From the NCBI GenBank assembly GCA_035270925.1, contig DATESG010000033.1, positions 1 through 9,193 on the forward strand: a DNA stretch of 9,193 bases, in the 5' to 3' direction. Both the position numbers and the translations under genes were made by a program. A model generated the notes under the pieces. The model made no database searches. It saw nothing but the letters and a program-made list of their open reading frames with translations, and had not been told where the DNA came from. Position 1 is the stretch's first letter. Every line of letters begins with the position of its first letter. Origin of the DNA: DATESG01 sp035270925. Lineage in GTDB: Bacteria; Bacillota_I; Bacilli_A; RFN20; CAG-826. Positions 1 through 5,645 of this stretch are shown in pieces.

Positions 1-286
1 GACAGCTGCGCGTGAATCTGGCGTCTCCAGTCGTAATGATCTGCAAAACTTAACTTATGTTGGGGACAAGGATAAAAGTCTGATTAGAGTTTATGACAAA
101 CTTTATAAACATACGCCATTTGGCGTTCGTGTTAATGGCGGTGGCTTTGCGGGCACATTAATTTTAATGAGCAAAAGCGCCGATGATAAATTACAAATTG
201 AAAAAGTCCTAAATGATCCAAAAATAAAAATCCTGCCAGTTAAAATTGCTAAATATAAATCAGGACACGTCCTGCGGTTATCGTAG
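1..286 (+). CDS. galK: Galactokinase-family GHMP kinase, C-terminal fragment (5' end outside window)
   Basis: The reading frame is open from base 2 to a TAG stop at 284-286 and gives 94 residues of a protein that starts upstream of the window. Two stretches match the C-terminal part of the galactokinase family as found in Firmicutes: ESGVSSRNDLQN (residues 5-16 of the fragment), like the ESG-SS-x-LQN segment, and GVRVNGGGFAGT (41-52), the glycine-rich GHMP motif 3 that lines the substrate and phosphate site. Galactokinase phosphorylates galactose at C1 with ATP in the cytoplasm as the entry step of the Leloir pathway. The sugar specificity lies mostly in the missing N-terminal part, so another sugar-1-kinase of the same superfamily is possible. 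No hairpin terminator follows; the next gene starts 43 nt downstream behind its own -10 element. Confidence 0.75.
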   Translation, partial: TAARESGVSSRNDLQNLTYVGDKDKSLIRVYDKLYKHTPFGVRVNGGGFAGTLILMSKSADDKLQIEKVLNDPKIKILPVKIAKYKSGHVLRLS

Positions 287-313
287 CGTTTAACTTTAGT
301 TTTTTTATAAATA

Positions 314-322
314 TGTTAAAAT
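314..322 (+). promoter_or_regulatory. Extended -10 promoter of the TPR-like gene, predicting a leaderless mRNA
   Basis: TG at 314-315, one base, then TAAAAT at 317-322 form an extended -10 element. No good -35 hexamer lies 16-18 nt upstream (294-299 is CTTTAG), which extended -10 promoters can tolerate. The hexamer ends 7 nt before the ATG at 330, so transcription would be expected to begin at or within a base or two of the start codon. No Shine-Dalgarno sequence precedes that ATG. A weaker alternative, TATAAA at 306-311, would give a leader of about 12 nt. Confidence 0.5.
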
Positions 323-329
323 AACAATC

Positions 330-1355
330 ATGGATAAAGCGAAACAAATTATTGAACTTAAACAACTATTAACCGGCAATCGCAAGAATGACCGTCTTTT
401 AATTTTTCAACATCTTTTAAAGGCCGCGAGTGATGGTGAGCAAGAATTGATGGAAGAGTTAATGCGCCTTGGTCTTGCTTATTTACCGAATGAACTTGAA
501 GATTTAACGGATGAATTCGTTAAGTACGAAGAAATATATACACCGGCTTTTTTAAACATTACCGTCTTTAAAGAAGTCACGCTTGTTAAACGTTTAGCGT
601 TAATGAATTTTCTGGTCAAATTTACTAACGATAAAGAAAAAAGCGAAAAGGGTGAAGACGAACAAGTTTATAGCTTTGAAGATGACTTCCAAAAACAACT
701 GTTTGATAAAATCACCGGTGGTCGGATTAAATATCGCACGAGTGAGTATCCTTATTCACTGATTTATTTACAATATGGACTCTTGATCCGTGAATATGGC
801 GATAATGTTAACGCGTATACAATGTTTTCCAAAGCTCATGTCTGGAATCCGGTTTCATCAATCGCCCTCTTTCAACTCTTATTACTATTTAAACAAGGGC
901 GGCAAAGTGAAGATTTGTTTCGACTAGGCCAATGGATGCTGACGATTTCTTATTACCCACATTTTATTGCCCTCGCCTTACAATTTATGGCTTATGCCCT
1001 ATATTTAGATGGAAAATTTGAAGAAAGTTATGCTTTCTATTTCCAATCACTGAAGTATGACGATAAACCTTTTGCTGGCTTAAACGAAGAGATCAATGGA
1101 GTCTTAACCGCACTTAAGGCGGAAACACCTTATAATCTAAGCCGCACTGATATCGCTAACCTATTTATCTCAAGAAATTATCGGCCCCAACCTAATGAGT
1201 TGGTCTTTGATACGTTAAGAGATTATATTGTTGTTTGTTATACTAAACGCGAGTATGCACGTGTGCTTACTTATGCAGCGGGCTATCAAAGAATTCGTCC
1301 GCGTGACAATAAAATAAATAGCATTATCAAAAAATCAATTGAAGCCCTAAATTAA
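330..1355 (+). CDS. TPR-like helical-repeat protein of unknown function
   Basis: A 341-residue soluble protein with no signal peptide and no convincing membrane span. I do not recognise a named family. Residues about 145-245 look like two or three tetratricopeptide-type helical hairpins: SLIYLQYGLLIREYGDNVNA, then a long helical segment around 176-205, then FMAYALYLDGKFEESYAFY (219-237), which carries the usual A/Y/G/A/Y spacing. A charged, Lys/Glu-rich loop (about 100-115) separates this part from an all-helical N-terminal section. TPR arrays are protein-binding scaffolds, so an adaptor role is a reasonable inference, but no partner is indicated. The ATG at 330 has no SD and sits directly below an extended -10 element, suggesting a leaderless transcript. 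It converges with the iron operon and ends at a shared hairpin. Confidence 0.75.
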   Translation: MDKAKQIIELKQLLTGNRKNDRLLIFQHLLKAASDGEQELMEELMRLGLAYLPNELEDLTDEFVKYEEIYTPAFLNITVFKEVTLVKRLALMNFLVKFTNDKEKSEKGEDEQVYSFEDDFQKQLFDKITGGRIKYRTSEYPYSLIYLQYGLLIREYGDNVNAYTMFSKAHVWNPVSSIALFQLLLLFKQGRQSEDLFRLGQWMLTISYYPHFIALALQFMAYALYLDGKFEESYAFYFQSLKYDDKPFAGLNEEINGVLTALKAETPYNLSRTDIANLFISRNYRPQPNELVFDTLRDYIVVCYTKREYARVLTYAAGYQRIRPRDNKINSIIKKSIEALN

Positions 1356-1366
1356 AATTTAACAAG

Positions 1367-1393
1367 AAAAGATGGTCATTGACCATCTTTTTT
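1367..1393. terminator. Bidirectional intrinsic terminator between converging genes
   Basis: An 11-bp perfect stem (1367-1377 with 1381-1391; core GATGGTC/GACCATC) closes a 3-nt ATT loop. On the plus strand it runs into TTTTTT (1388-1393), and on the minus strand into TTTT followed by further T-rich sequence. It would stop transcription from the TPR-like gene and from the feo operon alike. The minus-strand arm is also coding: the last codons and the TGA stop of the Cys-rich FeoB-associated gene (1376-1378) lie inside the hairpin. Confidence 0.85.
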
Positions 1394-1585
1394 ACTGTCT
1401 TTAATCATTTGCTTGATATTGCAACCGTCGCAGCCCTGCCCTTTAACACTGCACGTTGAACTTGAGGCACAATGCGACTTGCCCGCTTTTTTACGGCGAA
1501 TCTCGAGAAAAATCACTAAAGCGAAGAAAAGCACGAGGCCAATGATGACCGCGATTTCTTGCAAACTTATGAGCATATTAGGCAT
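1376..1585 (-). CDS. FeoB-associated Cys-rich membrane protein
   Basis: A 69-residue protein with one transmembrane helix (about residues 8-28), a basic stop-transfer stretch RRKK (30-33), and a cytoplasmic-side tail holding four cysteines, C39, C45, C52 and C55, the last two as CxxC. This architecture and the position immediately after feoB match the small FeoB-associated Cys-rich family found in Firmicutes. Its exact role is not established; the cysteines could bind iron or act in redox handling next to the transporter. The ATG at 1585 overlaps the feoB stop by 8 nt and has a GAGGG Shine-Dalgarno 6 nt upstream, inside the feoB coding end, so translation is probably coupled. The TGA stop lies in the operon's terminator hairpin and indicates the standard genetic code. 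Confidence 0.88.
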   Translation of the reverse strand: MPNMLISLQEIAVIIGLVLFFALVIFLEIRRKKAGKSHCASSSTCSVKGQGCDGCNIKQMIKDSKKDGQ

Positions 1586-3785
1586 TGATCTTCCCTCGTT
1601 TCTTTCTTAATGTTGCTTCGAGGATCAAGAAGCTCAGAATTAGAAGCGTTGAGACACCAAAGATAATTGTCGCAATCAGATAGTCAATCGTGACAAAGAC
1701 AATGGCGGCACTAACGTAGGAGATTGCCATCCAGAGCAATAAAGTCATGATGAAGTGCTTGTTAGACTTAATCTCCGCGCGGGCGGCACTGACAGCGGCC
1801 ATACACGGAATTGTCAGTAAGTTAAAGGCCATAAACCCAAAGGCTGCCCCAGGGGTCAATGTATTAATAATTGTCGCTAACGGTGAAGATAATAGTTGAG
1901 CCCCACCCATCTCGAGTACATCCCCAGAAACCATGGCGATCGTGCCTAAGGTGGAAGGGACCATTTCTTTGGCGATGAGCCCGGTAAAGCTAGCAACGAC
2001 GAAGACCCAGCCAAATTCACCACGACCAAAGCCAAGTGGGGCAAAGATTGGGGCGATCAAAGACGAGATTACACCAAGGATTGATTGACGGGAATCATCC
2101 GTCATTTGCAAGCTCAAGGAGAACGAGCTTAAGAACCATATAATGATCGTTGAAGCTGCAATAATCGTCGCGGCTCTAATCACGTAATCTTTGATTTTTT
2201 CCCAACTACGGGCACTGACATTAAGCCATTTTGGTAACCGATAATCAGGCATTTCCATTATAAATGGTGAGGCATCTGATTTAATAAAGAAACGATTGGC
2301 AATATAGCCAGTGATAATCGCCACGACAATCCCTAATAAGTAAATTGAGGTGACAATGAGGTCCGTATATTGACCATTAAATAAGATCGCGCCGAACACC
2401 AACCAGATTGGCAGTTTCGCACCGCAACTAAAAAACGGGGAGAGCAAGATGGTTAAGCGCCGTTCTTTTTCGCTTTTTAGTGTTCTTGTCGCCATGATGC
2501 CCGGCACGGCACAACCAAAGCACATTAGCAGTGGAAGGAATGCGCGGCCAGACAGCCCAAATTTACGTGTGAGCCGATCAAGCATAAAGGCCACACGCGA
2601 CATATAACCAGCATCTTCTAAGATACTAATAAAGATAAATAAGACGACAATTTGTGGGAGGAAGGATAAGACCGCTCCGACCCCTGCCCATATCCCATCT
2701 AGAAATAAACTTTGAATCCAAACCGGTGAGGTTGAGGTTAATGCGGCAATTCCTTGACCAATCTTAAGGACAAATAGGTCCATGAGATTAAAGAGCATGA
2801 CACCAGGGCTGTTTATCGCCGAATCGCCAATAATCGTAAGCGAAAAACTATTATTCTTGATGATACCAAGGGCGTTTAAGAAGAAGAGGTCTTCGCTAAA
2901 TGTGAAATGGAAGACAAGAAACATAATGAAGGCAAAAATCGGAATTCCCCACAGTTTATGAGTCATGATTTTATCAGCGGTTCGACTAAATTTAGGTTTG
3001 CGAGGTTGGTATACAATTATATTCTTCAACATTTTTTCAATGAATTTATAGCGTGCATCAGCAATTTTACCTGCGAAATCACCATGAAAAATATCATCTG
3101 GTTGTGCTCGCTTTAATGTTTGAACAAAGTCAACGACTTCCGGATGCATGGCAAGTTCAAATTTATCGTTTTCGATGAGTTTAATCGCATGATAATGGAC
3201 GTGTTTGAAATTTTCATCAATCTTCAGATGAGCGGTTAACGGCGCTAAAATGTCTTGGATCGCACTCGTTTCCAGGACGCTTTTACCCATGCGGGTGCGG
3301 CGACTCGTTGCCAAAACATTGGCCATCAATTCTTTAATCGATTTATTTTTACTGGCACTAATCGGGATGACAGGAACGCCAAGCGTATTGGCTAATTTCG
3401 TAATGTCGATATAGATATTATCTTTCTCAATTACATCAATAAAGTTCAGGGCAATTACAATAGGCACATCCATTTCGATTAATTGCGTAGTTAGGTATAG
3501 ATTTCGTTCAAGGTTAGTTGCATCAACGATGTTAATAATCAAATCGGCATCGCCATTAAGGATGTAATCGCGGGCGATTTTTTCTTCAGTTGTATAAGGA
3601 TTAAAGGAATATAAACCTGGTAAATCTACAATCTCAATTTTCTCATTAAGTCGTTTATAAATTCCTGTCCTTTTATCAATCGTGACCCCTGGCCAGTTTC
3701 CGACTCGGGCACTAGAGCCAGTTAGAGTATTAAAAAGCGTAGTTTTTCCTGCGTTAGGGTTTCCCGCTAAGGCGACTTTAATCAT
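1578..3785 (-). CDS. feoB: Ferrous iron transport protein B (FeoB)
   Basis: A 735-residue inner-membrane Fe(II) transporter of full family length. The N-terminal G domain shows G1 GNPNAGKT (8-15), G3 DLPG (54-57), G4 as NFID (114-117; NxxD is usual, with M common at the second position) and G5 ISAS (142-145). A helical spacer follows at about 170-265. The membrane part begins near 278 and carries both Gate regions: CFGCAVP with ATR (422-434; C422 and C425) and SPFFSCGAKLP (449-459; C454), plus the conserved GLIAKEMVPS stretch (602-611) and a late Cys in IPCMAAV. Extra hydrophobic sequence reaches about residue 722 before a basic tail. The ATG at 3785 overlaps feoA by 8 nt, with SD GAGG at 3798-3795. 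GTP hydrolysis by the G domain is known to control iron passage in this family. Confidence 0.97.
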   Translation of the reverse strand: MIKVALAGNPNAGKTTLFNTLTGSSARVGNWPGVTIDKRTGIYKRLNEKIEIVDLPGLYSFNPYTTEEKIARDYILNGDADLIINIVDATNLERNLYLTTQLIEMDVPIVIALNFIDVIEKDNIYIDITKLANTLGVPVIPISASKNKSIKELMANVLATSRRTRMGKSVLETSAIQDILAPLTAHLKIDENFKHVHYHAIKLIENDKFELAMHPEVVDFVQTLKRAQPDDIFHGDFAGKIADARYKFIEKMLKNIIVYQPRKPKFSRTADKIMTHKLWGIPIFAFIMFLVFHFTFSEDLFFLNALGIIKNNSFSLTIIGDSAINSPGVMLFNLMDLFVLKIGQGIAALTSTSPVWIQSLFLDGIWAGVGAVLSFLPQIVVLFIFISILEDAGYMSRVAFMLDRLTRKFGLSGRAFLPLLMCFGCAVPGIMATRTLKSEKERRLTILLSPFFSCGAKLPIWLVFGAILFNGQYTDLIVTSIYLLGIVVAIITGYIANRFFIKSDASPFIMEMPDYRLPKWLNVSARSWEKIKDYVIRAATIIAASTIIIWFLSSFSLSLQMTDDSRQSILGVISSLIAPIFAPLGFGRGEFGWVFVVASFTGLIAKEMVPSTLGTIAMVSGDVLEMGGAQLLSSPLATIINTLTPGAAFGFMAFNLLTIPCMAAVSAARAEIKSNKHFIMTLLLWMAISYVSAAIVFVTIDYLIATIIFGVSTLLILSFLILEATLRKKRGKINA

Positions 3786-4014
3786 TGTTTGCTTCCTCGA
3801 TTATCGCAAAGTTAGCCTCGCTTTTACGGAGGGTAAGACGGTAGCCACGTAATTTTATTTCTAAGGGATCGCCTAATGGGGCAAATTTAACCATTTCCAC
3901 TAAAGTTCCCGGAGTTAAGCCTAAATCAAATAGTCGTTGTCGGAGACTATCTGTGGCAGTAATTATTGTAATACAAGCCTTTTGACCTGGCTTGAGCGAT
4001 GAAATGGTTTTCAT
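3778..4014 (-). CDS. feoA: Ferrous iron transport protein A (FeoA)
   Basis: A 78-residue cytoplasmic SH3-like protein of the usual FeoA size, thought to bind and modulate FeoB. Typical stretches are the N-terminal SSLKPGQKA (5-13), LRQRLFDLGLTPGT (24-37) and the central APLGDPLEIKLRGYRLTLR (45-63). I chose the ATG at 4014 because an AAGGTG Shine-Dalgarno (4025-4020) sits 5 nt upstream and because homologues start at this point. An in-frame TTG at 4083 would add 23 residues, but that stretch overlaps a promoter-like TTGACT element and is not FeoA-like. It is the first gene of the feoA-feoB-Cys-rich operon. No feoC-type regulator is present, and I could not identify a Fur or DtxR operator upstream. 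Confidence 0.95.
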   Translation of the reverse strand: MKTISSLKPGQKACITIITATDSLRQRLFDLGLTPGTLVEMVKFAPLGDPLEIKLRGYRLTLRKSEANFAIIEEANND

Positions 4015-4054
4015 ACAAGCACCTTGCTTTCGAATATAATTTATCAGCAAGTCC

Positions 4055-4094
4055 ACAATAGTAAAAAGCACTAAACAAGTCAAAGGATATTATA
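4055..4094 (-). promoter_or_regulatory. feoA: Candidate promoter(s) of the feo operon
   Basis: Two alternatives lie on the minus strand. The first is TTGACT (4083-4078), a 17-nt spacer and TATTGT (4060-4055), giving a leader of about 34 nt before the feoA ATG. The second is a perfect TATAAT (4094-4089) with only a poor -35 (TCGTGA, 4117-4112). The first has the better pair of hexamers and the right spacing, the second the better -10. No iron-responsive operator is clear around either. Confidence 0.45.
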
Positions 4095-4384
4095 AGAATT
4101 AGCGAAATTAATCACGAATTGTTTCTCTCATCCGCTTACTAATCGTAAATTTAGTTTTTATGAACCTTTTTTGACTTTTCTTAAGCGATTATTTGTCGTC
4201 TGTTCCTTTGCGAGACGAATAAACTAAGTCCTCTCCTTTATAAACACAAATTTTAGATTGCAAGGAACTTACTATCGATAAAAACAACGATTATATACCC
4301 ACCAATTAAACATGAATATTTATTTACTTAAAAGTTCAAAAGTCTCTGATTAATAACTATTTATTAGTATGGTAATATTATATT
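4084..4384. other. AT-rich divergent intergenic region without a gene
   Basis: About 300 nt separate the feo operon from the amylase unit. All frames are broken by stops, and I see no start with an SD followed by a plausible protein. The left edge overlaps candidate feo promoters and the right edge holds the promoter of the gene at 4385. The middle (about 4130-4340) shows no strong hairpin, tandem repeat or recognisable operator by eye, though it could carry binding sites for iron- or sugar-responsive regulators that I do not recognise. Confidence 0.6.
4350..4378 (+). promoter_or_regulatory. Promoter of the amylase unit, predicting a leaderless first gene
   Basis: TTAATA (4350-4355), a 17-nt spacer and TAATAT (4373-4378), with TG at 4370-4371 making an extended -10. 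The -10 ends 6 nt before the ATG at 4385, so the expected start of transcription coincides with the start codon. The 20 nt before the ATG contain no Shine-Dalgarno. This is the only promoter I see for the three genes ending at 8906. Confidence 0.6.
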
Positions 4385-5629
4385 ATGAGTAAGAGACTGT
4401 ATTTTGATTATAGTTATGAAATAGCAGCGGCCTTTTTATTTAGTTCGCGTTGGCTTTTTCTTACGTCAAAAGATGGCGAGCACCACAAACTACTAAATCG
4501 TCATATCGATTATCACGCTGAAATGAAGCCTAAAGAATATCTTAATCTCTTGCTGAAACTTGATGATCAAAAGACTATTGAAAATAATCTTTATAATCTC
4601 ACATATTTCTATAAAAATAATGCCTTTCTTTTAACCGATGCGACCTTGTTCGCCCTTGGCGAATTTAGTCGAACGAATACTTTATTGCCGACCCAAGGAG
4701 ATTGGGCAAACACCAGTGATGGTTTTTTACACCTAATTGGTTATTTTCTATATGCTTATACCAAAGAGGGCCATTATATTCTCGAACGTAAAGAAGTGCT
4801 TGAAACAATTGAAAAAATTACACATTTTACTCACTCCAACATGCGTGTGCTTATTTCACATACGCTTTTATTTGCGTTGATGACGAAGTTACTCGAATCA
4901 AGATTAAATAATAATGGACGCGCTTTAAGCAAGAAGCAAATTTGGACGGCAGTCGATGAAGCAATCAGAAAAGTATTGTATCAATATCGCGATTATCAGT
5001 ATCTTGGTGATTTACGTTATTTTGTTCGCCTTGATAAACAGCTTTATGATCACGCCTCAACCGTTGCGCCCTCTTCACAAATAAGCAAAATCAATCCTAA
5101 AGAACTCCGGGCGGGTAATTATGTGATTGATACGATTGAAACGCTGCTCTTTACCTTATTAAAGGTCCAAAAATATGAGGACGGACTCAAATTTATCGCC
5201 GATATTCCGGGTTTTCATCCGATTAACGGTGTATTATTTACAATTTTATACACACTCGCACACGGACTTCCTCCCCAAATAAGGGCTAGTGTCCCGCGCG
5301 TGGTCATTGAAGAAGATGCAAACTTAAATGTTTATCTAACGAAGTATTATAAACGGGCCTTTAAACCGATTAAAGCAATTGTTAATCGTATTGGTGGCGA
5401 GGAGATTTTTGAAAGCGAACAATTGGCAAACTTTGCTAGTCAGATCGAATTTGAATTCGAACGCTTAGGAATCTTTATTAAAGTTCCACTTTTTAAAATC
5501 AAAGAGATCGAAACAAGCTATCAAGCATATTATCAATTGTATCTATTAGTCAAAGCGACGAAACGTTTCGATTCGATTTTTGTTGGGCAGATTATTTTAA
5601 TCAAAAATGTCATTAATACAGAAACATAA
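4385..5629 (+). CDS. Degenerate ADP-ribosylglycohydrolase-like (DraG/ARH fold) protein, probably catalytically inactive
   Basis: A 414-residue soluble, helix-rich protein without a signal peptide. Several segments follow the DraG/ADP-ribosylglycohydrolase pattern in order: LTDATLFALGEF (83-94) at the place of the TDDT metal motif; DGFLHLIGYFLYAY (112-125) like the NGxxMRxAPxxL helix; ITHFTH plus a long helix (145-170) like the ITH stretch; and GNYVIDTIETLLFTLLK (244-260), then IPGFHPI (274-280) and HGLPPQI (293-299), aligning with the YVxDTLEAALW...GGDTDT...YGLxxIP core. The metal-binding Asp residues seem lost: TDDT reads TDAT, and GGDTDT has no Asp. Active members remove ADP-ribose from proteins; this one may only bind a ligand or partner. 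A C-terminal extension (about 310-414) is unassigned. The family call comes from pattern reading alone and could be wrong. The gene heads the amylase unit, 16 nt before it, and appears leaderless. Confidence 0.5.
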   Translation: MSKRLYFDYSYEIAAAFLFSSRWLFLTSKDGEHHKLLNRHIDYHAEMKPKEYLNLLLKLDDQKTIENNLYNLTYFYKNNAFLLTDATLFALGEFSRTNTLLPTQGDWANTSDGFLHLIGYFLYAYTKEGHYILERKEVLETIEKITHFTHSNMRVLISHTLLFALMTKLLESRLNNNGRALSKKQIWTAVDEAIRKVLYQYRDYQYLGDLRYFVRLDKQLYDHASTVAPSSQISKINPKELRAGNYVIDTIETLLFTLLKVQKYEDGLKFIADIPGFHPINGVLFTILYTLAHGLPPQIRASVPRVVIEEDANLNVYLTKYYKRAFKPIKAIVNRIGGEEIFESEQLANFASQIEFEFERLGIFIKVPLFKIKEIETSYQAYYQLYLLVKATKRFDSIFVGQIILIKNVINTET

Positions 5630-5645
5630 ATAATTGGGGGTTTTT

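Noticed and set aside
287..313. A terminator after the galactokinase fragment (AACTTTAGTT followed by Ts)
   Set aside because: The arms are only 4 bp with a 2-nt loop, which cannot form a stable hairpin.
1376..1378. Mycoplasma-type code (TGA = Trp)
   Set aside because: TGA ends the Cys-rich gene at its expected length, and tryptophans throughout the proteins, including GH13 and FeoB positions, are TGG.
1413..1610. A 65-codon plus-strand open frame over the Cys-rich gene and the feoB end
   Set aside because: It is antisense to a well-supported small gene with an SD, a membrane helix and conserved cysteines.
2907..3116. A 69-codon plus-strand open frame inside feoB
   Set aside because: It is antisense to conserved FeoB sequence and has no SD or family resemblance.
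4015..4083. A 23-residue N-terminal extension of FeoA from a TTG start at 4083
   Set aside because: The TTG lacks a good SD, the stretch overlaps a TTGACT promoter-like hexamer, and the ATG at 4014 has AAGGTG at proper spacing and gives the usual FeoA length.
4221..4270. A minus-strand promoter-like pair TTGCAA-15-TATAAA followed by AAGGAGAG
   Set aside because: The spacer is short and no start codon with an open frame follows the purine run.
4055..4384. A Fur or DtxR-type iron operator upstream of feoA
   Set aside because: I searched by eye for GATAATGATAATC-like and TTAGG...CCTAA-like palindromes and found nothing close enough to claim.
5634..5645. A TTG start four codons before the amylase ATG
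   Set aside because: The GGGGG that serves as SD for the ATG at 5646 would be inside the coding part, and the shorter form gives a normal lipoprotein signal peptide beginning MRRKH.
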